Shown: positions 42,602-51,192 of the stretch, one piece after another
How the letters are laid out: each line of letters opens with the position of its first letter
How positions within the stretch are numbered: position 1 is the stretch's first letter
Assembly: GCA_028875725.1 (NCBI GenBank)
Contig: JAPPCR010000023.1
Location: 593,620 to 657,619, forward strand
DNA length: 64,000 bases
Reading direction: 5' to 3'
DNA from: Acidobacteriota bacterium
GTDB taxonomy: Bacteria > Acidobacteriota > Thermoanaerobaculia > Multivoradales > Multivoraceae
Position numbers and translations under genes: made by a program
Notes under the pieces: generated by a model
Databases searched by the model: none
What the model was told of the DNA's origin: nothing
What the model saw: only the letters and a program-made list of their open reading frames with translations

Positions 42602-44212
42602 TCATCTGGCGTCGCCTCCGTGTTCGTCGACGAAGCGCCAGTCGTGGCGGGCCTTCTCGTAGCCGGGGTTGATCGTCATCTCGCCGGCGCCGACTTCCTG
42701 GCGCCAGGTGGCGAGTTGCTGGAGGAGGCTGTCGGCGAGGTCGGGCTTGTCGGCGGCAATGTCGGTCGTCTCGCCGGGATCCTTCTTCAGGTTGAAGAGG
42801 CTGACCGCGGGGCCGATGCCGGCGATCGTGCCTTCGAACCACTCGATCAGCTTGTGGTCGCCCTGGCGAATCGCTCCGGCCGGCATGTAGCCGAGGTGGT
42901 GGTAGTGCGGGTAGTGGAAGTAGAGCGTGTCGCGGTCGAGCGAGCCGCTTCCGTCGAGCACGGGCAGGAGGCTCAGGCCGTCGATGTCGGCGGGCAGCTC
43001 GTCGACGTCGAGGATGTCGGCGATCGTCGGGAAGAAGTCGTCCGAGGTGATCAGGTCGTCGTTCGTGCTGCCGGGCTCCACGACCCCCGGCCACTTGACG
43101 GCCAGCGGCACGCGGATGCCGCCTTCCCAGATCATCGCCTTGCCGCCGCGGAAGGGGTCCTGGGCCTGGAGCTGCTCGAAGCCGCCGTTGTCGGAGTAGA
43201 AGATGACGATCGTCCGCTCGGTCAGCCCGTGCTCCTCGATGCGGTCGAGGATCTGGCCGAAGCCGGTGTCCATCGTCTCGATCATCGCGCCCATGATCGG
43301 GTTGTTCACGGGGTCGTCGGCGCCGGGCTTGGCCTCGTACTTGGCGATCAGCTTCGGGTCCTCGAGCAGCGGCCGGTGGACGACGTGGTGGGTGACGTAG
43401 AGGAAGAATGGGTTGTCCCGGTTCGCGTCGAGGAAGGCGAGCGACCGATCGGTGATCTCGCGGGCGTGATGGGCGTCACCCAGGGGGTCGTCTTCGTACT
43501 CGGGCTTGACGGTGGTCAGGATGTCGTCGAAGCCCTGGGAGGCGGGGTCCATCGGGCGGCCCGGCACGTACTCCTTGTCGACGTTCAGGTGCCACTTGCC
43601 GAAGTGGCCGGTCGCGTAGCCCTGGGACTTGAAGAGCTCGGCGAGGGTGACTTCTTCGAGCGGAAGGCCCGGCACTTCGGCGGGCCGGAGGAGGCGGGCG
43701 TAGGGGTAGGGACTGCCGGGGATGTAGTCGGTTATCTGGAGGCGTGCCGGGTTCTTGCCGGTCATCAGGCTGGCGCGAGTGGGCGAGCAGACGGGGTTGG
43801 CCGAGTAGGCATTGGAGAACGTCATGCCGGCGGCGGCGACGGCGTCGATCGTCGGAGTCTCGTAGAAGGTCGTGCCGTGGTAGCCGACCTGGTTCCAGGC
43901 GAGGTCGTCGGCGAGGAAGAGGACGACGTTCCATGGGGTTTGGGGGGTGGTGTCGGCTGCGGGTGTGGAGTCGTAGGTGGGGGCGCAGGCGGCGAGGAGG
44001 AGGAGGGAGAGAACTGCCACGCCGATGCCGTAGCTCTGGGTGCGCGGGTCTTCTGACCCGCCTGCGGGCGAAGCCGCGGAGCGGCGTAGCCCGGAGAACA
44101 AGGTCGCCGGCTTCGCCGGCGGCGATTCTGACGCCGCCTTCGGCGGCAAGCGGGTCAGAAGACCCGCGCACCCAGCGGACAAAGACGGGCACCCAGTGTG
44201 TGGCTTCTTCAT
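42602..44212 (-). CDS. type I sulfatase lipoprotein
   Basis: The 536-aa product begins at ATG overlapping the symporter stop (ATGA). A palindromic element supplies residues about 13-59, then a lipoprotein signal VLSLLLLAAC (Cys76). The sulfatase domain has the metal-binding LFLADDLAW and the formylglycine motif CSPTR (Cys142, converted to formylglycine), with later GHFGKWHL and YSDNGG. It removes sulfate esters from glycans; it resembles the arylsulfatase A-type (S1) group. A GTG inside the signal core could be an alternative start but would leave almost no positive n-region. Confidence 0.88.
   Translation of the reverse strand: MKKPHTGCPSLSAGCAGLLTRLPPKAASESPPAKPATLFSGLRRSAASPAGGSEDPRTQSYGIGVAVLSLLLLAACAPTYDSTPAADTTPQTPWNVVLFLADDLAWNQVGYHGTTFYETPTIDAVAAAGMTFSNAYSANPVCSPTRASLMTGKNPARLQITDYIPGSPYPYARLLRPAEVPGLPLEEVTLAELFKSQGYATGHFGKWHLNVDKEYVPGRPMDPASQGFDDILTTVKPEYEDDPLGDAHHAREITDRSLAFLDANRDNPFFLYVTHHVVHRPLLEDPKLIAKYEAKPGADDPVNNPIMGAMIETMDTGFGQILDRIEEHGLTERTIVIFYSDNGGFEQLQAQDPFRGGKAMIWEGGIRVPLAVKWPGVVEPGSTNDDLITSDDFFPTIADILDVDELPADIDGLSLLPVLDGSGSLDRDTLYFHYPHYHHLGYMPAGAIRQGDHKLIEWFEGTIAGIGPAVSLFNLKKDPGETTDIAADKPDLADSLLQQLATWRQEVGAGEMTINPGYEKARHDWRFVDEHGGDAR
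44036..44175. repeat. compound palindromic element, copy 5
   Basis: 140 bp, perfect termini. It has one extra A in the right part (GGCGGCAAGCGGG where others have GGCGGCAGCGGG), which changes the reading frame at its end and restores the sulfatase frame. It is read as sulfatase residues about 13-59. Confidence 0.9.
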
Positions 44213-45777
44213 CACGTTGGCACCCCCCTTCGCTTCCGGTCCTTCCAACCAGCATAGGTCAGGTTCCTGTCCACGTCCCGCGCGGGGAAGAAGTAACTCG
44301 CCGCCCAGGCGACGCCGAACAGGACGATGTGGCTGTAGACGCCGAGCATGTAGTTGTGCTGCGTGTAGTTGAGCGGGCCGAGGTCGAGCCAGATGCGCGG
44401 CTCGCCGCCGAGGCTGAACTCGGTCGACGTCAACAGGGCCGCGGCGGTGAACAGCACGCAGACGCCGATGCCGACGTAGAGCCCCTCCTTGTTCACGCGC
44501 GGGACGAAGATGCCGAGCAGGAACATCCCGGCGATGCCGCCCGAGAAGATCGCGTAGAGCGCGAACACGGTGGCCAGGACGCCGGCGTCGCCGGCGGCGA
44601 CGTAGATCAGCGCGACGACGATCGAGCCGACTCCCGACAGCGTGACGACGAGCTTCCCCACGCGAACCCGCTGGAGTTCGCTGCTCCGGGGCCGGAGCTT
44701 CTTGTAGTAGTCGTCGACGGCGACCGCCGCCAGGCAGTTGAGGTCCGAGTCGAGCGACGAGATCGCGGCGGCCAGCAGCGCCGCGATGATCAGCCCGACG
44801 ACGCCCACCGGCATCTCGTTCAGGATGAAGTGCGGGAACACGGCGTCGGCGCGCAGGCCGTCGGGCAGCGATGCCTGACCCTGGTAGAAGGCGTAGAGCG
44901 CGGTGCCGATGAACATGAACAGCACCCACACCGGCACGACCATCAGGACGCCGCCGATCGAGGCCCGGATCGCCTCCCTGTCCGACCTGGCCGTCAGGTA
45001 GCGCTGCACCATCGTCTGGTCGGTGCCGTACTTCTGGACGGCGTAGAAGATGCCGTTGATCGCCATCACCCAGAAGGTCAGCTCGACCAGGTTCCAGTCG
45101 AACGAGCCGAGGCTCACCTTGTTCTCGGCCGCCGCGACGGTGAACACCTGGCCCAGGCCGCCGTCGAGCTTGACCGCGATGACGAGCAGGGTGACGAGGC
45201 CGCCCAGGATGAGGAGCACGCCCTGGATCACGTCGAGCCAAATGACCGCCTCCATCCCGCCGAGGAGGGTCACGACGGTCACGACCAGGCCGAGGACCAG
45301 GACCACCGTCACGACGCCGATGCCGGTCATGCTGGAGACCGCCAGCGCCAGCAGGAAGAACACCGAGCCCATGCCGGCGAACTGCGCCAGCACGAACGCC
45401 AGCGAGGCGTAGAGCCGGGCGAGGTAGCCGAACCGCCGCTCGAAGTACTCGTAGGCGCTGAGGCCGATGACCTTGCGGTACATCGGCACGATGAAGCCGA
45501 TGCCGAGCAGCACGACGATCGGCACCATCAGCCCCTGCACCAGGCGCACCCAGTTGCCGGCGAAACCGTCGCCCGGGTACGCCAGGAACGTGATGCTGCT
45601 GATCAGCGTCGCGAAGATCGACAGGCCGATCGCCCACACTGGCACGTTGCGGCCGGCGGCGAAGTACTTGGACGTCGTCGACTGGGCCTTCGCGAAGCGG
45701 ACGCCGACCCCGACCGACAGGACGAGGCTCGCCCCGATGATCAGGTAGTCGACGAAGTGGAGGGACGGCGTGTCCAC
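44212..45777 (-). CDS. sodium/solute symporter (SSS family)
   Basis: The 521-aa protein has 12-14 hydrophobic segments and family stretches such as the N-terminal FAKAQSTTSKYFAAGRNVPVW and the Na+-site region SSITFLAYPGDGFAG. SSS transporters import sugars, sugar acids or amino acids with Na+. Placed between the TonB receptor and the sulfatase, it probably takes up the sugar product across the inner membrane. It overlaps the sulfatase start. Confidence 0.88.
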   Translation of the reverse strand: MDTPSLHFVDYLIIGASLVLSVGVGVRFAKAQSTTSKYFAAGRNVPVWAIGLSIFATLISSITFLAYPGDGFAGNWVRLVQGLMVPIVVLLGIGFIVPMYRKVIGLSAYEYFERRFGYLARLYASLAFVLAQFAGMGSVFFLLALAVSSMTGIGVVTVVLVLGLVVTVVTLLGGMEAVIWLDVIQGVLLILGGLVTLLVIAVKLDGGLGQVFTVAAAENKVSLGSFDWNLVELTFWVMAINGIFYAVQKYGTDQTMVQRYLTARSDREAIRASIGGVLMVVPVWVLFMFIGTALYAFYQGQASLPDGLRADAVFPHFILNEMPVGVVGLIIAALLAAAISSLDSDLNCLAAVAVDDYYKKLRPRSSELQRVRVGKLVVTLSGVGSIVVALIYVAAGDAGVLATVFALYAIFSGGIAGMFLLGIFVPRVNKEGLYVGIGVCVLFTAAALLTSTEFSLGGEPRIWLDLGPLNYTQHNYMLGVYSHIVLFGVAWAASYFFPARDVDRNLTYAGWKDRKRRGVPT

Positions 45778-45790
45778 TCCCTAGCGCAAC

Positions 45791-48556
45791 CTAGAAAGAC
45801 CAGCGCATGCCGGCGTTGAAGGTCCGGCCGGTGATGTCGTACTGGGAAGCGCGGCTCGCGATGCCCCGGTAGAGGTAGACCACCTCTTCCGTCAGGTTGT
45901 TGGCCTGCAGGAACAGCTCGAGACCGCTGTCGAAGAGGTAGGTGAAGGAGTAGTCGAGGTACATCGCCGAGTCGTTCCACTCGTCCGAGCCGGCCTCGTC
46001 GCCGACCTCACTCAGCCACCTGCCGCTCGTGTTCAGGGCGAGCCGCGTGAGGATCCGGTTCTTCTCGTAGATGAGCGCGAGGTTGCCCATCGTCTCCCGC
46101 TGTTCCGGCAGCACGTTGATGTCGTCCCGGTCGGTCTGCTCGCCCAGGTCGATGCTCATCACGTCGGTGTACGTGAAGTTCGCGTAGATGCCGAAGCCGG
46201 AATCCCAGTGCTGCTGCCAGGCGACTTCGAAGCCCATCAGGTCCGCGTTGCCGCCGTTGACCGGCTGCTCCACGTCGAAGCCGTCGAACTCCCCGCCGCG
46301 CTGGGTCGTCGCGGTGATGAAGTTGAAGTCGTCGATGCTCTTGAAGAACACGCCGCCGGAGATGATGCCGACGTTGTCGAAGAAGCGCTCGACCAGGAAG
46401 TCGAGGTTGTTCGCGAGCGCCGGGTCGAGGTGCGGGTTGCCGCGGATGATCTCCTCGTCGTCCGTGTGGGTGTAGGAGAACGGCATGGAATCCCAGAAGT
46501 TGGGCCGGGCCATGCTGCGCGTGAAGGCGGCTCGCACGAGCGTCTCGTCCGACACGGCGTATCGGAACTGCAGGTTGGGATAGACGAAGTCGTAGGACCG
46601 CGACACGCTCTCCTGCGTGTTCCTGAGCACGTCGTCGTCGTTGACGACGAGGTTCGCCGCCGAGTAGTCGAGGTCGTTGAACTCGCCGCGGAGGCCGAAG
46701 AGCATCGTCAGCTTTCCGTACTGCTGAGTGGTCATCGCGTAGGCGCTGGTGATGTCTTCCTCGGCGTTGTACGGCTCGCCGAGGTTCACGTCGTTGCGGA
46801 CCTCCTCGACGAACCCGCCCGGGCCCTGGTTGCCGTAGAAGAAGGAGCGGAAGCCCGCGCGGCTGTACTCCCTGCCGAGGTTGTAGCCGCCCTCGGTGAT
46901 GTTGGCGCCGCCGGATTCGAACTGGTCCAGGAACAGGTTGTCGCCCTTCCACTTCCACTTCGAGCGCAGGTCGGCGCGCTCCTTGTGCAGCGCGCGGAGC
47001 TTCACGCCGACCTTGAACTCACCGGTGTCGCTGCCCCACTGCATCGGCCTGGTCAGGTCCAGCTTGGCGGTGTCGATCGTGCTGGTCGTGTTCTCGAACT
47101 TCTCGTCCACCGCGTCGAACTCGAAGACGCCGCTGTCGTGGATGTCCTGCCGGCTCGAATCCCAACCCGGCGCCTTGCCGCCGATGTCGGTGACGTTCAG
47201 GTCGAACCCGCGGGCCTGGAACTCCGGCTTGAGCTGTCCTTCCGGCTTCTTGGTGAAGGCGCCGCTCGTCGACAGCGAGAAGTCGAGCACGGACAGGCCC
47301 AGCCGGTGCTCCCCGCTGACGCTGTAGGCCGTGATCTCCTGCTCCTCGAGACGATCGTGCAGGGACTTCACGAGCCGCAGGCCTTCGACCTCCGTCGGGC
47401 TGACGTAGTTGCCCTTGTCCCAGCGAATCCGCGTGATCTGGCGGTCCTGGTCGTCTTCGCGGTAGTTCTGCACGACGCTGAAGTCGAGCTTGTGGTTGTC
47501 GTTGATCCGGACCTCGAGGCGCGCGTTGGCGCCGTAGCGGTCCCGGTCGTTGGCCGAGAACTGAGCCTCCGTGTTGGTCAGGGCCCAGGGAATCTCGACG
47601 CCGCCGACGGTGTCTTCGCTTCCCCACTTGTGCTCGTTGTTGTGGCGCTCGGCCGCGGTGCGGGCGAAGTTGACGCCGATCGAGAACCCGAGGTTGTCGT
47701 TCGCGCCCCCAACGGTCGAGTAGTTGAACGCCGAGCGGGAGTGCGTGCCGGTGGCGATCGAGTTGTCGCCCACGCCCAGCGTGAAGTTCGTCACGCCGTC
47801 CGGCTGGTCGAACGCGCTCCGCGTCTTCAGGTTGACCGCGCCGCCGACCGAGTCGGCATCCATGTCGGGCGTCAGGACCTTCGTCACCTCGATGCCGGTC
47901 AACTGCGCGGCCGAGATGACGTCGAGCTCGACCATGCGATTCGCGCTGTTCGAGTACGCCACCTGCTGGCCGTTGATCGTGATGTTCGTCATCGCCGAGG
48001 GCGTGCCGCGCATGGAGACGAAACGGCCTTCGCCGTTGTCGCGCGTGATCGCGACGCCGCTGACGCGCTGCAGCACCTCGGCGGTGTTCAGGTCGGGGAA
48101 GCTCTGGATCTGCTCCTCGGAGAGGACGCTCTTGATGTTGATCGCCTGCTTCTGGTCGTTCAGCGCCTTGCTCTGGCCGAAGCGGACGGCCTGCACGACG
48201 ATCTCCTCGGCGAACTCGTAGCGGGCGTCGAGCTCGATCGGCATGGACGCCGTTTCGCCTGCCGTGACCGTCACCGCGGCTTCGAAGTCCTCGAATCCGA
48301 CGTAGTTCACGACGAGCGTGTAGTCGCCCGCGGGCACGCCGTCGAGGCGGTAGCGGCCGTCGCTGCCTGATCGCGTGCGGTATGGCGTGCCGTCAAGCGA
48401 CACCTCCGCGCCGGGGAGCAGGGCGCCCGATTCCTTCTCGCTGATCGTCCCCTGGACGGACGGTCCGTTCTGCGCCAGGGCGGTGCCGGCGCAGAGCAGG
48501 ACAGCCAGGGCGACGATGCCGGCTGCCGTCAAACCGTTTCCGAGTCGCTTCTTCAT
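45791..48556 (-). CDS. TonB-dependent receptor with carboxypeptidase-regulatory-like domain
   Basis: The 921-aa protein starts at the ATG behind GGGGAG. After a signal peptide (to ALAQ) it has a CarboxypepD_reg-like domain (about 30-110, GSDGRYRLDGVPAGDYTLVV), a plug with SFPDLNTAEVLQRVSGVAI and a 22-strand-type barrel ending in an aromatic residue (GMRWSF). This is the large-substrate TonB receptor type linked to oligosaccharide uptake. It heads the catabolic operon, 13 bp before the symporter. Confidence 0.9.
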   Translation of the reverse strand: MKKRLGNGLTAAGIVALAVLLCAGTALAQNGPSVQGTISEKESGALLPGAEVSLDGTPYRTRSGSDGRYRLDGVPAGDYTLVVNYVGFEDFEAAVTVTAGETASMPIELDARYEFAEEIVVQAVRFGQSKALNDQKQAINIKSVLSEEQIQSFPDLNTAEVLQRVSGVAITRDNGEGRFVSMRGTPSAMTNITINGQQVAYSNSANRMVELDVISAAQLTGIEVTKVLTPDMDADSVGGAVNLKTRSAFDQPDGVTNFTLGVGDNSIATGTHSRSAFNYSTVGGANDNLGFSIGVNFARTAAERHNNEHKWGSEDTVGGVEIPWALTNTEAQFSANDRDRYGANARLEVRINDNHKLDFSVVQNYREDDQDRQITRIRWDKGNYVSPTEVEGLRLVKSLHDRLEEQEITAYSVSGEHRLGLSVLDFSLSTSGAFTKKPEGQLKPEFQARGFDLNVTDIGGKAPGWDSSRQDIHDSGVFEFDAVDEKFENTTSTIDTAKLDLTRPMQWGSDTGEFKVGVKLRALHKERADLRSKWKWKGDNLFLDQFESGGANITEGGYNLGREYSRAGFRSFFYGNQGPGGFVEEVRNDVNLGEPYNAEEDITSAYAMTTQQYGKLTMLFGLRGEFNDLDYSAANLVVNDDDVLRNTQESVSRSYDFVYPNLQFRYAVSDETLVRAAFTRSMARPNFWDSMPFSYTHTDDEEIIRGNPHLDPALANNLDFLVERFFDNVGIISGGVFFKSIDDFNFITATTQRGGEFDGFDVEQPVNGGNADLMGFEVAWQQHWDSGFGIYANFTYTDVMSIDLGEQTDRDDINVLPEQRETMGNLALIYEKNRILTRLALNTSGRWLSEVGDEAGSDEWNDSAMYLDYSFTYLFDSGLELFLQANNLTEEVVYLYRGIASRASQYDITGRTFNAGMRWSF

Positions 48557-48592
48557 GGCGCAGTCTCCCCAAGCAGTGGTTATGGGTTCACT

Positions 48593-48620
48593 CACCCCGC
48601 GCTCGACTGGAGCCGGGGTG
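48593..48620 (-). promoter_or_regulatory. hairpin in the TonB-receptor leader
   Basis: Arms CACCCCG (48593-48599) and CGGGGTG (48614-48620) enclose a second stem GCTC/GAGC, giving about 11 paired bases. It lies 37-64 nt before the receptor ATG, inside the probable 5' leader. It may stabilise the mRNA or be part of a regulated leader. No other gene lies between 48557 and 48789. Confidence 0.4.
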
Positions 48621-48789
48621 TTTGATCGGCTCGGTGGGGAGCTATCGCGTGGATAGCGGACTTGAAACGCTGTTGGAAAAGCTAGCACAGTCGCCCGGCC
48701 CGGGGGCTCGAAACGCGCTCGGATCCAACGGGTTGGATAGTCCCGAGTGCCGGCCGCAGGCCGGCGACCTTGCGGCGCGGAGCGCCGGT

Positions 48790-49592
48790 CTAGGGCGCCA
48801 GCGACTGCGCCACCCGGAAGCCGATGAAGTAGCTCCGGAAGCGCGAGTAGATCTCGAGCCGCATCGCGGAGCGCAGGTAGGCGGGGCCGCCGTTGTAGGC
48901 GCCGCCGCGGGTCACGCGGCCGACGCAGTCGCCGTCGAGCCAGGCGCTGCCGTCGCTCGGAGCGTCTTCGTAGCTGTCGTTCCAGCAGTCGGCCGTCCAC
49001 TCCCAGACGTTGCCGTGGGTGTCGTACAGCCCGAACGGGTTCGGCGTGAACGACCCGGTCGGCGCCGTGTAGCGGTGGCCGTCGTCGGGCCAGCCGTGGT
49101 CCTGCTCGCCGTTGGCGTGCGCGGCGCTCGGTTCGTCGCCCCAGCTATAGCGGGTCGAGGTGCCGCCGCGCGCGGCGTATTCCCACTCGGCCTCGCTCGG
49201 CAGACGGTAGGCCTCGCCGGTCACCGCGGTCAGCCAGAAGACGTAGGCGCGGGCGTTGTCCCAGTTCGCGTTGAGCACGGGATAGCTGCCGCGGCCGCGG
49301 CCCTCGTCTCCGGCTTCGTAGCCCTCGCAACCACCTCGCGGACGCCGATGGCGAAGGGCTCGGCGATCGTTACGTCGCGGGCCGGGCCTTCGTCGTCGTA
49401 GCGGCCCGGTTCGTCCGCCGGCGAGCCCATGACGAAGGAGCCGGCCGGCACGACGACCATCTCGGGACAGACGTCGCAGTCGCGGAAGGTAGTGCCGGGG
49501 GCGAGTTGGGCCTGGGTCGCTGCGGCGGCAATCGCGAGAGCCACGGCGGCGAGTAGGAGGCCTGGCGTTGGGTGCGAGGCTGGGGACCGCAT
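48790..49592 (-). pseudogene. exported SUMF1/FGE-like protein, frameshifted
   Basis: The gene starts with a signal peptide (LLLAAVALAIAAAATQAQ) and the SUMF1 opening MVVVPAGSFVMGSPADEPG up to FAIGVREV. It then continues in another frame with GGCEGYEAGDEGRGRG and the rest of the domain (LPSEAEWEYAARGGT, HGNVWEWTADCW, GGAYNG, IGFRVAQSL). Between REV and GGCEG about a dozen usual residues are missing, so a small deletion caused the frameshift. The domain resembles the C-terminus of the kinase at 11790. It is unlikely to be functional as it stands. Confidence 0.75.
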
Positions 49593-49657
49593 CGTGCTTC
49601 CGAGTCTGCGAGGCGGGATCGAACTGCCTTGGATCGTAGCGCCCGGCAAGGCAGTGC

Positions 49658-49799
49658 TCTGGGTGCGCGGGTCTTCTGACCCGCCCATCGGCCAAAGCCG
49701 CGGAGCGGCGGAGGCCGGAGAATGCGGCCGCCGGCTTCGCCGGCGACGTTCTTCCTGGTCGCCTTCGGCGGCAGCGGGTCAGAAGACCCGCGCACCCAG
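49658..49799. repeat. compound palindromic element, copy 6 (intergenic)
   Basis: 142 bp with perfect termini and a somewhat diverged interior. It sits between the divergent SUMF1-like pseudogene and the DsbA-like gene, 66 bp and 38 bp from their starts, outside any reading frame. Confidence 0.9.
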
Positions 49800-49836
49800 C
49801 GATAGCCTCGCCGTCCCATCGCACCCGGGAGCACTC

Positions 49837-51153
49837 ATGTCGATCAAGTCCTTCGCCTCGAAGCAGTTCTCCACCCATCTCCTCGACGAGCGCCGGCGTG
49901 ATAAGGCCCGGGCCCGCGCGGAGCGGGAACGTCGGCGGAAGGGGGAGCCGCACCGGATCGAGTTCTTCCACCAGGTCGACGATCCGTATTCGCATCTCCT
50001 GGCGCAGGCGCTGGTGAAGCTCCAGGAGCGCTACGACGTCGAGGTGGTGACCTGGCTGGTCGAGCCGCCGGAGGACTGGGCGGCGCCGGCGCGGGCGCTG
50101 CTGGAGTCGTACTCGCTGGTCGATGCGCGGCGGCTGGCAGAGAAGGCGGGCTTCCATGTGACGTCGGCAGAGCGGCCGGACACGGAGCGGGTGGTCAGCG
50201 TACAGCGGCAACTGGTGGCGACGCTGGAGGAGCTGGAGAAACCGGGGTCGGTGGCGACTCTGGAGGCGGCGGTGGTTCTGGGGAAGGCGTTGTGGGGTGG
50301 CGAGTCCGTCGCAGCGGACGAGGGCACAGTGACGGACGCAACGCTCCAAGCCACGCTCACTGCCGGCACGGAACGGCGCGCCGATCTTGGCCACTATCTG
50401 GGCGGGACCTGCTTCTACGGCGGCGAGTGGACCTGGGGCATCGATCGACTCTCGTATCTGGAGGAGCGGCTTGCCGATCTGGGGGCGCGGCGGTCAGCAG
50501 GCGCGCCGATCTACTCGCAGCCGCGGCTGCTCGAGGAGCCGGTTCCGGCCGGCGCCCTCGAAGCGGCGAACCTTCCCGACCTCCACTTCTTCGCGTCGTT
50601 TCGGAGCCCGTACACCTGGATCTCGACCGAGCGGGTGATCCGTCTCGCCGAGGCCTTCGGCGTCAACCTGCGGATCCGCTTCGTCCTGCCGATGGTCATG
50701 CGCGGCCTGCCGGTGAAGCGGTCGAAGCGCGTGTACATCCTCCTCGACGCGGCGCGCGAGGCGCGGCGGAACGGCGTTCAGTTCGGCCCCATCTCCGATC
50801 CGGTCGGCAAGCCGGTGGAGCGCGGCTACTCGCTGCTGCCGTGGGCGATCGAGCAGGGCCGAGGCATCGAGTACTTCCGGTCGTTCATGACGCTCGTGTT
50901 CTCGCAGGCGGTCGATGCGGGTTCGGACCGGGGGTTGCGGCGGATCGTCGAGGAGGCCGGGCTGGACTGGACCGAGGGTCGTGGATACCTGGACGATCCG
51001 GCGTGGCGGAAGGAGGCGGAGCGGAACCGGGAGGAGTTGTTCGATCTCGGCCTGTGGGGCGTGCCGTCGTTTCGCGTGGGGTCGGTGGCTGCCTGGGGCC
51101 AGGATCGGTTGTGGGTGCTGGAGGATGAGTATCGGCGGTTGGCCGCCGAGTAG
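49837..51153 (+). CDS. tandem DsbA/2-hydroxychromene-2-carboxylate isomerase-like protein
   Basis: The 438-aa protein begins at ATG behind CGGGAG and has a basic helical N-terminus. Two thioredoxin-fold units follow, each with the entry motif of the HCCA-isomerase group: IEFFHQVDDPYSHLLAQAL (about 42) and LHFFASFRSPYTWISTERV (about 250). Each has the Ser or Asp-Pro-Tyr in place of a redox CxxC, and the late GLWGVPSFRVG strand is seen in the second. It is probably a glutathione-dependent or dehydratase-like enzyme rather than an oxidoreductase. No operon partner. Confidence 0.75.
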   Translation: MSIKSFASKQFSTHLLDERRRDKARARAERERRRKGEPHRIEFFHQVDDPYSHLLAQALVKLQERYDVEVVTWLVEPPEDWAAPARALLESYSLVDARRLAEKAGFHVTSAERPDTERVVSVQRQLVATLEELEKPGSVATLEAAVVLGKALWGGESVAADEGTVTDATLQATLTAGTERRADLGHYLGGTCFYGGEWTWGIDRLSYLEERLADLGARRSAGAPIYSQPRLLEEPVPAGALEAANLPDLHFFASFRSPYTWISTERVIRLAEAFGVNLRIRFVLPMVMRGLPVKRSKRVYILLDAAREARRNGVQFGPISDPVGKPVERGYSLLPWAIEQGRGIEYFRSFMTLVFSQAVDAGSDRGLRRIVEEAGLDWTEGRGYLDDPAWRKEAERNREELFDLGLWGVPSFRVGSVAAWGQDRLWVLEDEYRRLAAE

Positions 51154-51192
51154 TCCTCCTGCATGGGACGCCGGCGCACCCAGTGTGTGACG

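Noticed and set aside
42602..45637. 1011-aa minus-strand open frame
   Set aside because: The N-terminal half is an out-of-frame shadow of the symporter; the sulfatase starts at 44212 at the ATGA junction.
36245..49799. The regularly spaced palindromes as a CRISPR-like array
   Set aside because: The copies are 1.3-5 kb apart with genes between them, each is about 140 bp, and there are no spacers or cas genes.
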